A DNA stretch of 64,000 nt from the NCBI GenBank assembly GCA_900318995.1, contig ONMR01000007.1, forward strand, positions 32,116-96,115. The letters run 5' to 3'. This document shows positions 1 to 8,182 of this stretch, piece by piece (the first letter of the stretch is position 1; every line of letters starts with the position of its first letter). This DNA comes from an uncultured Prevotellaceae bacterium (GTDB taxonomy: Bacteria > Bacteroidota > Bacteroidia > Bacteroidales > Bacteroidaceae). The position numbers and the translations under genes are program-made. The notes under the pieces are model-generated. The model did no database searches and was not told the DNA's origin. It saw only the letters and a list, made by a program, of their open reading frames with translations.

Positions 1-1
1 G

Positions 2-166
2 AGCTTCTATGCCGATGAGAGCCAGGAGCAGAAGATGTTCCGTCTGTTCTGCAACGTGGCCCTGCGTGAGATGAATGAGGGTACATACCGTCCACGTGAC
101 CGTAGGCTTGCCAACAAGTCATTCGGTAAGGATGTGGTCAGAAACATAAAAACCGTGAATTCATGA
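2..166 (+). CDS. C-terminal end of an unidentified protein (partial)
   Basis: The window opens inside this gene. Frame 2 stays open for 54 codons and closes with TGA at 164-166. The visible tail is rich in Arg, Lys and Glu and ends in RNIKTVNS; it has no membrane segment. I do not recognise the family from this fragment. Its stop overlaps the next start as ATGA, the arrangement seen at most junctions up to position 3809, so it is probably an upstream member of the same translationally coupled operon. That it is real coding sequence is inferred from the open frame and the coupling. Confidence 0.6.
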   Translation, partial: SFYADESQEQKMFRLFCNVALREMNEGTYRPRDRRLANKSFGKDVVRNIKTVNS

Positions 167-525
167 AAGTATCACCTGATTATTACGACGAGATATTTGA
201 CTTTAAGGGCGAATGGGATATGCCCTCATCATGCGGCCTGAAGATCCGTGAATCAGAAGGCAGGCAATACGTTATAGTTACAGAACTCTATCAGGACAAT
301 CCCGGCACATCGGTTACATATGCCGGCAAGAATCTGGCTGACCAGATATGTCAGGCCAAAGGTATCAACCCGGCCGATATGGTATATGTGGAGTGCAATC
401 CCAACACCAACTCCAAGCTATCGTTCTACGACGAGGAGTATTTTGAGGTAGACTTTGAAGCCGATCCTCAGCACAAATACCGTCAGCTGACAAGGGAAGA
501 GTTATTCAAACTTCTGGGTAAGTGA
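163..525 (+). CDS. Hypothetical acidic protein, 120 aa
   Basis: A small soluble protein without signal peptide or membrane segment. It is rich in Asp, Glu and Tyr, with an acidic stretch near residues 90-105. I do not recognise a family. The start ATG at 163 overlaps the preceding stop (ATGA) and its own stop TGA at 523-525 overlaps the ATG of the hydrolase that follows, so it is almost certainly translated as part of the 2-4429 operon. Function unknown; the neighbours (hydrolase, adenylate-forming ligase, acyltransferase) suggest an accessory role in acyl metabolism, but that is guilt by association only. Confidence 0.7.
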   Translation: MKVSPDYYDEIFDFKGEWDMPSSCGLKIRESEGRQYVIVTELYQDNPGTSVTYAGKNLADQICQAKGINPADMVYVECNPNTNSKLSFYDEEYFEVDFEADPQHKYRQLTREELFKLLGK

Positions 526-1406
526 TGTTTGCAAGCCTGCTGTTCAGTTTTATGGCCGTCATTATCCCGAGCAGCAAGACCATTGCTCCCTGGGCTGATC
601 TGGAAAGGCATGCCGATGAGGTTATGATTACGCCTTATCTGGCAGATGACAGCCGTAAAGCACCGACGGTGATTGTCTGTCCCGGAGGCAGCTACCACTG
701 GCTGGATGTCAAGGGTGAGGGTATTGAGGTGTCTGAATGGCTCAGGGACAACGGCATAAACGCCATCCTCCTCCAGTACCGTACGGCTGGACTGGGCTCC
801 TACATATGGCATTACCGCTTTCTGTTCCGTGGCCGTAAGCATCCTGATATGATATGTGATGTCCAGCGTACAATCCGTTACGTGCGTGAGAATGCCGACA
901 GCCTGGAAATCGACCCGGATCGTGTGGGAGTGATGGGTTTTTCGGCCGGCGGACATCTGGCCATGTCGTCTGCCTGTTTAAGTGACAGGGACTATACCAA
1001 CCTTCCCGAAGGTCCTTCAGAAGTATCGCTCAGGCCCGATTTCGTGGGCGCCATATATCCCGTGGTCACAATGAACGGTGATTTTGTCCATAAGCGTTCC
1101 AGACGCGGATTGTTGGGTGAGTGGGGCGTATACAGCGGCAGGAAAAGAGACATAATGTCCATCGAGGAGAACATTCCTGAAGACTGTCCTCCTGTCTTTC
1201 TGATAAATTGTAAGGACGATCCTGTTGTAGATTGGCATAATTCAGTAATTTTGGACAAAGCTCTTACCGATGCCGGTGTCAGACATAAATATATCCTTTA
1301 TGAGACGGGTAAGCATGGGTTTGGTGTAAGTGACATTTACGGCTCTCCGGAGTGCCGCAAATGGAAAGATGAGTTTTTGGTTTGGCTAAGTGAGTTGTAT
1401 GAATGA
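525..1406 (+). CDS. Alpha/beta hydrolase, esterase/lipase type
   Basis: Predicted serine esterase of 293 residues. An N-terminal hydrophobic stretch (about residues 2-16) looks like a signal peptide or anchor. The fold signatures are in order: oxyanion-type CPGGSY at 52-57, nucleophile elbow GFSAGG with Ser140, an Asp in NCKDDPVVDW near residue 230 and a His in GKHGFG near residue 264. This resembles the BD-FAE/dienelactone-hydrolase-like esterases common in Bacteroidetes, acting on acyl or acetyl esters; the substrate is not evident. I chose ATG 525, which overlaps the upstream stop (TGATG); a GTG at 522 is the alternative. The 3' end overlaps the next gene by 8 nt. Confidence 0.85.
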   Translation: MFASLLFSFMAVIIPSSKTIAPWADLERHADEVMITPYLADDSRKAPTVIVCPGGSYHWLDVKGEGIEVSEWLRDNGINAILLQYRTAGLGSYIWHYRFLFRGRKHPDMICDVQRTIRYVRENADSLEIDPDRVGVMGFSAGGHLAMSSACLSDRDYTNLPEGPSEVSLRPDFVGAIYPVVTMNGDFVHKRSRRGLLGEWGVYSGRKRDIMSIEENIPEDCPPVFLINCKDDPVVDWHNSVILDKALTDAGVRHKYILYETGKHGFGVSDIYGSPECRKWKDEFLVWLSELYE

Positions 1407-2691
1407 CATAGAGTTTTCATCGCCTGCGGAGATAAAGGCTTTTCAGGAGGACTTGCTGCATAAGCATCTTGTTTATCTCAGGAAGAATTCGCCATATTAC
1501 AGGCGCGTTTTTGACAGTTATGGGATAAACATCAGTAAGATTGTGCATCTGGAGGACCTGACACGTATTCCATTTACCGAAAAGAAAGACCTGCAGCTGT
1601 ACAACGATGATTTCTGCTGCGTTCCCAAGAACAGGATCATAGACTATATCACCACATCGGGCACTCTTGGTGATCCCGTGCTTTTTGGCTGTACCGAAAA
1701 GGACCTGCAGCGTCTGGCGTACAATGAGAAGAAATCTTTTGAGTGTGCTGGATTGACTCCCGACAGCGTTGTCCAGCTCATGACCACTCTCGACAAGCGT
1801 TTCATGGCTGGTATGGCATATTTCCTGGGTTTGAGGGAGATGGGTGCAGGTGTTATCCGCGTAGGTAACGGAATCCCGGAACTGCAGTGGGATACAATAC
1901 GCCGTTTCCATCCCGATGCCATAATGTGCGTACCTTCGTTCATACTCAAGCTGATTGAGTATGCACAGTTACATGGCATCGACTACCGTTCCAGCAGCAT
2001 ACGCCGCATTATCGGCATAGGTGAGGGACTGCGCGGACAGGACTTTGAACTTAACCTGCTGGGGCGCCAGATTCATGATAAATGGCCGGAGGTTCAGTTG
2101 TTTGCCACCTATTCATCGACCGAGATGGGAGCTACTTTCAGTGAGTGCGAGTACGGTATGGGCGGTCACGTGCATCCGGAACTCATAATAGTGGAGATAA
2201 TAGGAGATGACGGAATGCCTGTGGCTGACGGACAGCCGGGTGAGGTGGTAGTGACTACACTTGGGGTTGAGGGAATGCCACTGCTCAGATTCCGTACCGG
2301 CGATATAGCATGCAAGCATGTTGAGCAGTGCCGCTGCGGCCGATGGTCATACAGGCTCTCACCGCTTCTGGGGCGCAAGAACAATATGATCAAGCTGAAG
2401 GGCACCACTCTCTATCCGCCTGCCATCAACGATGTGCTGGACAACACTGATTATGTGGAGAATTATGTGGTGATAGTACGTAACAGCAATGCCGGAACTG
2501 ATGATGTACTGGTCAGGATAGGGCTCAAGAATGATCCCGGCTTTGATGTCATCAAGGAACTTAAGGACAGTTTCCGCTCACGCATCCGTGTGGCACCAGA
2601 GATTGAGATATGTCCCGTTGAGGATATCCGGAAGATCAATTATCCGCCTACGGGCCGCAAACCGGTCAAATTCATAGATGAAAGGAAATGA
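1399..2691 (+). CDS. Phenylacetate-CoA ligase (PaaK)-family adenylate-forming enzyme
   Basis: A 430-residue protein, the usual PaaK length. The AMP-binding P-loop reads TTSGTLGDP at residues 85-93; LFATYSSTEMG in the middle fits the acyl-acceptor/ATP region; LLRFRTGD is the adenylation-domain hinge-side motif; the C-terminal lid ends GRKPVKF. The family activates a carboxylic acid with ATP and transfers it to CoA or another carrier. The substrate cannot be read from sequence: in gut Bacteroidetes PaaK paralogues act on phenylacetate or indoleacetate, but outside such clusters they are often misnamed. Directly downstream lies an acyltransferase overlapping by 4 nt, which suggests an activate-then-transfer pathway. 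ATG 1399 is preferred to GTG 1390. Confidence 0.85.
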   Translation: MNDIEFSSPAEIKAFQEDLLHKHLVYLRKNSPYYRRVFDSYGINISKIVHLEDLTRIPFTEKKDLQLYNDDFCCVPKNRIIDYITTSGTLGDPVLFGCTEKDLQRLAYNEKKSFECAGLTPDSVVQLMTTLDKRFMAGMAYFLGLREMGAGVIRVGNGIPELQWDTIRRFHPDAIMCVPSFILKLIEYAQLHGIDYRSSSIRRIIGIGEGLRGQDFELNLLGRQIHDKWPEVQLFATYSSTEMGATFSECEYGMGGHVHPELIIVEIIGDDGMPVADGQPGEVVVTTLGVEGMPLLRFRTGDIACKHVEQCRCGRWSYRLSPLLGRKNNMIKLKGTTLYPPAINDVLDNTDYVENYVVIVRNSNAGTDDVLVRIGLKNDPGFDVIKELKDSFRSRIRVAPEIEICPVEDIRKINYPPTGRKPVKFIDERK

Positions 2692-3809
2692 CAGACTACC
2701 ACAAATTTGATGATATACGTCCGTACCGTGACGAGGAGATTCCGGCTGCTATGCAGCGCATTGCAGCCAACCGCTCGTTCCCTCTGGTTGCTCAGTTTGT
2801 CTATCCTGAACTGACTGTTGAACAGGCTGCCGAGCAGGTGAGTGGTTACAAGACCATACATGATTTCCAGCTTGGTGCCATGGTTCCAATGAACAAACAG
2901 GTCATAGAGGGTACAATCACAGAATTCACTCTGGGAGGTGCGGAGAAACTGGACCCGTCAAAACGCTATCTGTATGTCAGTAACCACAGGGATATAGTCC
3001 TGGATTCATGTATACTCATGTATGCTCTGCATCTGGAAGGTCATGATACGGGTGAGATTACATTCGGCTCAAACCTCATGCAGGGTGAGCTGGTGGTTGA
3101 CATAGGCAAGAGCAACAAGATGTTCCGTGTGGACCGCGGCCGCAACCCGCGTGAGCTGTACAGCACATCGGTACATCTGTCGGAATACATCCGATACGCA
3201 ATCACGGAGAAGCACCAGTCTGTCTGGATAGCACAGCGCAACGGACGTACCAAGAACGGCATTGACCGCACGGACCAGGGGGTAATCAAGATGTTCGGGA
3301 TGAGCGGCCCCAAGGATCGCGTTGATGCTCTGGATGAACTCAATATCGTTCCGGTATCTGTATCATACGAGTGGGAGTCTTGCGATATACTCAAGGCTCT
3401 TGAACTTTACGAGAGCCGCAACGGCGAGCCTTACATCAAGAAACCGGGTGAGGACCTGAACAGTATCCTTACAGGAATTATGCAGGATAAGGGCAGGGTA
3501 CATTTCCAGATATGCGATCCCATAAGGCGCGATGAACTGGAGGCCTTGCATGATGTGCCCAATGTGCAGTTCCACCGTGAAGTGGCTCAGATAATCGACA
3601 AACGCATCTGTGGCGATTACCGTCTGTTTCCCAATGCATATATAGCTCATGACCTGCGTTACGGCACTACCCGATACTCGGACCGTTACACTAAAGAACA
3701 GTATGACGCTTTTGTGGCCCGCATGACCGAACTTGACAAATACAGCACGGATCCGGCCCTGACGGACATATTCCTGGGTATTTACTCCAACCCTATAATG
3801 CAACCTTAA
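2688..3809 (+). CDS. PlsC-like glycerolipid acyltransferase family protein
   Basis: A 373-residue protein of the LPLAT/PlsC superfamily. Motif I is YVSNHRDIVLDS near residue 100. The canonical signature is HX4D, but here the later Asp is one position further (HX5D), with another Asp two after the His. Motif II is seen as NKMFRVDRG, and a motif III-like segment follows in VWIAQRNGRTKNG. These enzymes transfer acyl chains to lysophospholipid or other hydroxyl acceptors at the inner membrane. ATGA overlap with the ligase upstream implies coupled translation and possibly a shared substrate. Family assignment is good; the exact acceptor is unknown. Confidence 0.75.
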   Translation: MTDYHKFDDIRPYRDEEIPAAMQRIAANRSFPLVAQFVYPELTVEQAAEQVSGYKTIHDFQLGAMVPMNKQVIEGTITEFTLGGAEKLDPSKRYLYVSNHRDIVLDSCILMYALHLEGHDTGEITFGSNLMQGELVVDIGKSNKMFRVDRGRNPRELYSTSVHLSEYIRYAITEKHQSVWIAQRNGRTKNGIDRTDQGVIKMFGMSGPKDRVDALDELNIVPVSVSYEWESCDILKALELYESRNGEPYIKKPGEDLNSILTGIMQDKGRVHFQICDPIRRDELEALHDVPNVQFHREVAQIIDKRICGDYRLFPNAYIAHDLRYGTTRYSDRYTKEQYDAFVARMTELDKYSTDPALTDIFLGIYSNPIMQP

Positions 3810-3820
3810 CTGTTTATCAT

Positions 3821-4429
3821 ATGGAAAAGACAAGCACTGTCATCAAGTCATCAATACTGGCAGGTATCTGCATCGGAATAGCCGGATTCGGGTTTCTGGC
3901 TCTAGGAGGGATTGCCGGAGCCGTACTTTTTGCTTTCGGTCTTATAACCGTGGTGTGCTACAAGCTCAAACTTTACACGGGAACTGCCGGCTTTATTGTA
4001 AAAGGAGAGGCAGGCAAGTTGCTGATAATCCTTTTGGGCAATATTGTAGGATGCCTTATGGTGGCGTTGCTGGCCAGAGTCTCGCCGATGGACCTTCAGG
4101 GCGCAGCGCAGAAGATACTGGCGGGCCGTTTGTCCATCGGTCCGGTACGGGCAGGCCTTCTGGCCATCGGGTGCGGATTCCTGATGACTACCGCCGTTAC
4201 TTTTGCCCGTCGCGGTCAGTGGCTTCCATTGCTCTTTGCTGTACCTATGTTCATACTGTGCGGATTCCCGCACTGCATAGCCGATGCGTTCTACTATCTT
4301 ACAGTACCGTTCTCATTCATCATGGAAAATATCTGGAGCGTTCTGCTGCTTTATGTCTGTCTGGTTATAGGCAACTTTATCGGCTGCAACCTGTACCGGC
4401 TTATCATGTTCGGTGAGGAAAAAGTGTAA
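3821..4429 (+). CDS. Formate/nitrite transporter (FNT) family channel, short form
   Basis: Polytopic membrane protein of 202 residues with about six hydrophobic segments. The segment YKLKLYTGTAGFIV matches the region following the first half-helix of FNT channels (ELFTGN-like in FocA), and the C-terminal NFIGCNLYRL matches the mirrored GN element of the second half. FNT proteins are pentameric channels for formate, nitrite or hydrosulfide. Typical members have 250-290 residues; this one lacks much of the usual loops and termini. It starts 11 nt after the acyltransferase and is the last gene of the operon before a 28-nt gap. Substrate not determinable. Confidence 0.7.
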   Translation: MEKTSTVIKSSILAGICIGIAGFGFLALGGIAGAVLFAFGLITVVCYKLKLYTGTAGFIVKGEAGKLLIILLGNIVGCLMVALLARVSPMDLQGAAQKILAGRLSIGPVRAGLLAIGCGFLMTTAVTFARRGQWLPLLFAVPMFILCGFPHCIADAFYYLTVPFSFIMENIWSVLLLYVCLVIGNFIGCNLYRLIMFGEEKV

Positions 4430-4457
4430 TTGATTAACTAACTAACCTTTTTACTAT

Positions 4458-5873
4458 ATGAAGACCAAATCTTTTGTTGCTATTACTGTTGCGGCATTGT
4501 CTCTGCTTATGGCAGGTTGCAAGGAGCATAAGGCTCCCATCAAAGTGTGTATATTCCCGGGTGATTATCCGGATCCCACCATCCTGCGTGACGGCAGTGA
4601 CTACTACATGACCCATTCCAACTTTACCTATTATCCCGGACTGCTTATCTGGCACTCCACCGATCTGCTTCACTGGGAGCCTATAGCACGTGCGGTGCAG
4701 GGCCATGACTATTCAATCTATGCTCCGGACCTGTGCAAGGTAAACGGCAAGTACTACATCTATTATCCCACCAGCAGCGGCGAGAATTTTGTGGTTACAG
4801 CCGATAAGATGGAGGGCCCGTGGAGCGACCCCATAAAACTGCGCGTAAGCGGCATAGATCCCGGTCATGCAATTGATGACCAGGGTAACCGCTACCTTTA
4901 CACCAACGACGGTCATGTGGCACCGCTGTCGGCCGACGGACTCTCCATCACAGGTCGCAACCAAAAAGTCTATGACCCCTGGCAGTACCCCGAGGAGTGG
5001 GAGACCGAGGGTATGTGGCTTGAATCGCCCAAGATACTCAAGCGCGGTGATTGGTATTATCTGGTAAGCGCCGAAGGCGGTACAGCCGGTCCCGCCACCA
5101 GCCACATGTGCGTAGTGGCACGCAGCAAGTCTGTTACAGGTCCCTGGGAGAACAGCCCATACAACCCGCTGGTACACACCTATACTATTGATGAGGAGTG
5201 GTGGTCAAAAGGTCACGGAACCCTGATTGATGACCCGGAAGGCAACTGGTACATAGTTTATCATGCATATCGCAACGGATTCCACACCCTGGGCCGAAGC
5301 ACAATAATTGAGAGCGTCAACTGGACCAAGGACGGCTGGCCCGTACTGGCCCAGAAAGACGGCGCCAAATGGGAGAACGGCGGCCTGCAGGACTATGACT
5401 ACCTGCGCCACTACGAGAATCCTCTCATGTGGGCCAAGTGGGAGCCCGGCTTTGATAACGGCACTCTGATGACTACCACCGCCGTTGATACCAAGTATGA
5501 GATTACCGCTAAGTTCAATATCAAGGAGGGTGGCCGTGCAGGACTCTATCTGTTCTATGACGAGCAGGCCTATTTAGGCGTTCAGGGCACAGATTCAAAA
5601 ATGGCTATTACAGACATTGCATTGGTGCAGCCCCAAATGAACGTAAAATGTCCGGTGAACGCTGGCTCACAGTTCTATGTTCGCATACGCAATGACCGCA
5701 ACAAAGTAACAGCTTGGCGTAGCACAGACGGCAACAACTGGACAGAAGTCTGCAAGGACATTGACGTATCAACCTACCACCACAACGTCTACAAAGGCTT
5801 CTTTGCCCTCCGTCCCGCCTACTTCCTGGACGGCGCCGCCACCCTTGAATCATTCGATTACAAACCGCTGTAG
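4458..5873 (+). CDS. Glycoside hydrolase family 43 lipoprotein
   Basis: Secreted lipoprotein of 471 residues: the signal ends in LLMAGC (lipobox, Cys21), so it is predicted to be membrane-anchored. The five-bladed propeller of GH43 begins with GDYPDPTILRDG, whose first Asp is the general base; the pKa-modulating Asp is probably in SGIDPGHAIDD and the acid Glu in GMWLESPK. Residues from about 320 form a C-terminal beta-sandwich of the kind common in GH43 enzymes. The family removes arabinose, xylose or galactose from plant polysaccharides. There is no SusC/SusD pair nearby, so the target glycan is unknown. Six nucleotides after the stop lies a 26-bp palindrome. Confidence 0.9.
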   Translation: MKTKSFVAITVAALSLLMAGCKEHKAPIKVCIFPGDYPDPTILRDGSDYYMTHSNFTYYPGLLIWHSTDLLHWEPIARAVQGHDYSIYAPDLCKVNGKYYIYYPTSSGENFVVTADKMEGPWSDPIKLRVSGIDPGHAIDDQGNRYLYTNDGHVAPLSADGLSITGRNQKVYDPWQYPEEWETEGMWLESPKILKRGDWYYLVSAEGGTAGPATSHMCVVARSKSVTGPWENSPYNPLVHTYTIDEEWWSKGHGTLIDDPEGNWYIVYHAYRNGFHTLGRSTIIESVNWTKDGWPVLAQKDGAKWENGGLQDYDYLRHYENPLMWAKWEPGFDNGTLMTTTAVDTKYEITAKFNIKEGGRAGLYLFYDEQAYLGVQGTDSKMAITDIALVQPQMNVKCPVNAGSQFYVRIRNDRNKVTAWRSTDGNNWTEVCKDIDVSTYHHNVYKGFFALRPAYFLDGAATLESFDYKPL

Positions 5874-5878
5874 CACAC

Positions 5879-5935
5879 AGGGGCACAAAGGGGACGGTTC
5901 TTGGCTTGTCCAAGAACCGTCCCCTTTGTGCCCCT
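5879..5935. repeat. GGGGAC-core palindrome, 26-bp perfect stem
   Basis: The arms 5879-5904 and 5910-5935 are exact reverse complements, separated by 5 nt. The core reads CACAAAGGGGACGG and its complement. It begins six nucleotides after the GH43 stop and stands between that gene and the AbiE-type pair. The ACAAA-GGGGAC segment is shared with the elements at 16941, 17053 and 60789. It could act as a strong rho-independent-like hairpin, but no T-run follows, so a REP-like repeat is the better description. Confidence 0.9.
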
Positions 5936-5983
5936 CCAGCTTAAGAAAGTATGAGAATTTTTTATTTTGTTTCCAAAAATCAC

Positions 5984-5991
5984 TATATTTG
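5984..5991 (+). promoter_or_regulatory. Bacteroidetes -7 promoter element for the AbiE pair
   Basis: TATATTTG matches the TAnnTTTG -7 consensus, 27 nt upstream of the ATG at 6019. T-rich sequence lies about 20 nt further upstream where a -33 TTTG would be expected, but spacing is imperfect. The site lies after the palindrome, so the toxin-antitoxin pair has its own promoter. Confidence 0.6.
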
Positions 5992-6018
5992 CAGAGTTTT
6001 AGAAACAAAACGCACATA

Positions 6019-6636
6019 ATGGACTTTCTGACATTCAAGGAGCGGATGTATCCGATGGGGTGTTTCAACATCAATCAGGTGCTGTTATGGGAGAAGGATT
6101 TTGACCGTAACAACCTGACGCGATGGTGTAGTAGAGGGTTGCTGGTTAAGTTGAGGAATCAGCATTATGCTTTTCCCGAGTATCGGAAGGAACCGGATTT
6201 TTCACGCTATGTAGCAAATCGCATTTATGCGCCTTCATATATCAGTTTGCATAGTGCCTTGTCGTTTTATGGAATGATTCCTGAAGAGGTGATTCAACTT
6301 ACTAGTGTGACTACTCTTAAAACCGCCCGGTTTGAGAATGCCTTTGGCACTTTCCACTATCAAAACGTTAAGACACCGCTCTATTTCGGTTATGAAATAA
6401 AGACGATGCAAAATGGGCGTGGCCTGCTATTTGCCACACCCGAAAAGGCTCTACTTGATTTGCTCTACCTGAATCCCTATTATAGAACTGAGCAGGATAT
6501 GGAGGATTTGCGTCTGGATGAGGATTATATGCAGAATGAACTTAATAAAGAACGTTTGATGAGCTTCCTGGCAAGATTTGAGAGCAAGACACTGGAACAG
6601 AAATTAAGACGCTTAATGAAGGTTTACGAACTATGA
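6019..6636 (+). CDS. AbiEi-type antitoxin / transcriptional regulator
   Basis: A 205-residue protein of the type IV antitoxin AbiEi family. The N-terminal third is a winged-helix-like segment (FNINQVLLWEKDFDRNNLTR followed by a LLVKLRNQHYAF wing) and the middle contains the typical YISLHSALSFYGMI and FATPEKALLDLLYL segments. Known members bind the operon promoter and neutralise the nucleotidyltransferase toxin. It overlaps the toxin gene by 4 nt, the standard layout. An upstream in-frame extension to 5761 exists but runs through the palindrome and the GH43 end, so ATG 6019, just downstream of a good -7 element, is the start. By eye the pair looks more AT-rich than its neighbours, which fits horizontal acquisition. 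Confidence 0.85.
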   Translation: MDFLTFKERMYPMGCFNINQVLLWEKDFDRNNLTRWCSRGLLVKLRNQHYAFPEYRKEPDFSRYVANRIYAPSYISLHSALSFYGMIPEEVIQLTSVTTLKTARFENAFGTFHYQNVKTPLYFGYEIKTMQNGRGLLFATPEKALLDLLYLNPYYRTEQDMEDLRLDEDYMQNELNKERLMSFLARFESKTLEQKLRRLMKVYEL

Positions 6637-7418
6637 TAGACATTGAATACATACGCAGTTTTTTTCCGCCTGCAATAGCCCGCGAGAGCCGTTTTGACCG
6701 ATATATGCTCAAGGAGTATTTGCAGCTGATGATACTTGATTATATTGCGACTACGCCTTATATTGGCAAGATATCATTTATAGGAGGAACAAACCTACGG
6801 CTAATACAAGGAATTGACCGTTTTTCGGAGGATCTGGATTTTGATTGCAAGGAAATGAGCGCCGAAGAGTTTGTTGCTATGACAGACGGTGTGGTGAGAT
6901 TTTTGCAGCAGAACAACATTGATGTTGAAACCCGGGATAAGGATAATCCAAGACTGACGGCATTCAGACGCAATCTTTATTTCCCTGAGATGCTGTTTAA
7001 CTTAGGGCTGACGGGTCACAAGGAAGAAAGGTTTTTGGTAAAGATAGAGGCACAGGACCAAGGTGTTCTTTATGAGCCGGAAGTTGCCAACATCAACAGG
7101 ATGGGCTTTTTCTTTGGTGTTCAGGTGCCGCCGATAGATGTGCTTTGTGCCATGAAGTTTGCAGCAATCTTGGCAAGGGCCAAGGGACGCGATTTTTATG
7201 ATGTTATTTTCCTGCTGTCAAAGACTAAACCAAACATGGACTTTCTTTATGCTAAAACCGGCATATCATCCATAGAAGGGCTAAAATCTGCAGTTGCAGA
7301 ACGGCTGCATGATATTGGCCTGAACCAGAAGAAGCGCGACTTCTCTCATTTGGTCTTTAATGAGCAGCATGCAGAGAGAATCTTACAGTTTCCTGCTGTT
7401 GTGGCTGATTTGCTTTGA
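6633..7418 (+). CDS. AbiEii-type nucleotidyltransferase toxin
   Basis: A 261-residue member of the AbiEii/MenA-like nucleotidyltransferase family. The DNA polymerase beta-type site is visible: GGTN at 51-54, Arg63, Ser65, and the acidic DLDFD at 67-71; LVKIEAQ supplies the third strand, and AMKFAAILARAKGRDFYDV carries the conserved Lys and Asp typical of the family. Such toxins transfer nucleotides to an RNA target (tRNA acceptor ends in MenA) and stop growth, often as anti-phage abortive infection. All key residues are present, so it should be active. It ends one base before the convergent M15 peptidase gene, leaving no room for a terminator. Confidence 0.9.
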   Translation: MIDIEYIRSFFPPAIARESRFDRYMLKEYLQLMILDYIATTPYIGKISFIGGTNLRLIQGIDRFSEDLDFDCKEMSAEEFVAMTDGVVRFLQQNNIDVETRDKDNPRLTAFRRNLYFPEMLFNLGLTGHKEERFLVKIEAQDQGVLYEPEVANINRMGFFFGVQVPPIDVLCAMKFAAILARAKGRDFYDVIFLLSKTKPNMDFLYAKTGISSIEGLKSAVAERLHDIGLNQKKRDFSHLVFNEQHAERILQFPAVVADLL

Positions 7419-8174
7419 CTATTCAATCAGCTCAAAGTGCTGGAAGTCTTTGGTTGATTTCCAGTTGCCGCCCCATTCAAATCCGGCTTGGGTAAAGAGG
7501 CGGTAACAGAGGTCGTCGTGGTCTATTTTGTAGGGGAAGGTCTTGGTGCGGTCACAGTACTGTGCTGCTGTGGCGGGTTGAATTAAGCGTGTGCCGTCAG
7601 CGCGATCCTTGTAATAGGGATTATACAGGGGATTGATGTCAATAGCCAGACCGCGGGCGTGCTTTGAGAGTTTGGTGCTGCCTGAAACGGCGCGATAGCA
7701 GAAACACGATGAGTTGTTGTCACGCATCTGAGTCTCGTCATCAGCGTCATAGACATCGGGCAGGAGCATGCGCTGGATAGGGTAGCGGGCATCAAACAGC
7801 TGGTGCAGTATGCTGACCACACGATCAGCAATTATGGCATTGCAAATCATTTCACCCACATGAATCTGCTCATCATAGTCCCAATGCAGTGCGCGTATGT
7901 GGCGCAAGTCACTGCGGCCGATATAAGGGTTATCCTTATAACTCTTGCCTTGCATGCGCTGCCACACGCCATCAGGAATGGGCTCTGCCGCAAAACACTT
8001 GTCAATGCCGCCAAAAGCCTCAACCACATCGGCCGATACAGTCTTTCCCGCCTGCCACTCTTGCAGAACGGTAGTATCAATGCTGTTCTGATTGCTGCGG
8101 GATGCACAATATATAGTTGTGAATGCACCACAGGCCAGCGTGACGGAAAGCACCAGTTTGATACTCTTTTTCAT
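7419..8174 (-). CDS. M15-family D-Ala-D-Ala carboxypeptidase-like peptidase
   Basis: A 251-residue exported zinc peptidase. A signal-like hydrophobic segment occupies residues 6-24. The M15 metal site is complete: His172 and Asp179 in SKHARGLAIDINP and His246 in DFQHFEL. The family (VanY/DdpX, or L-Ala-D-Glu endopeptidases) trims peptidoglycan stem peptides in the periplasm. It lies 8 nt downstream of the oxidoreductase gene on the same strand and is probably co-transcribed with it. No vancomycin-resistance genes accompany it, so housekeeping wall remodelling is more likely than resistance. Confidence 0.85.
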   Translation of the reverse strand: MKKSIKLVLSVTLACGAFTTIYCASRSNQNSIDTTVLQEWQAGKTVSADVVEAFGGIDKCFAAEPIPDGVWQRMQGKSYKDNPYIGRSDLRHIRALHWDYDEQIHVGEMICNAIIADRVVSILHQLFDARYPIQRMLLPDVYDADDETQMRDNNSSCFCYRAVSGSTKLSKHARGLAIDINPLYNPYYKDRADGTRLIQPATAAQYCDRTKTFPYKIDHDDLCYRLFTQAGFEWGGNWKSTKDFQHFELIE

Positions 8175-8182
8175 TTATTCAT

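Noticed and set aside
5761-6018. In-frame upstream extension of the AbiEi gene
   Set aside because: It runs antiframe through the end of GH43 and the palindrome, and lies before a good -7 element; ATG 6019 gives the family-length protein.
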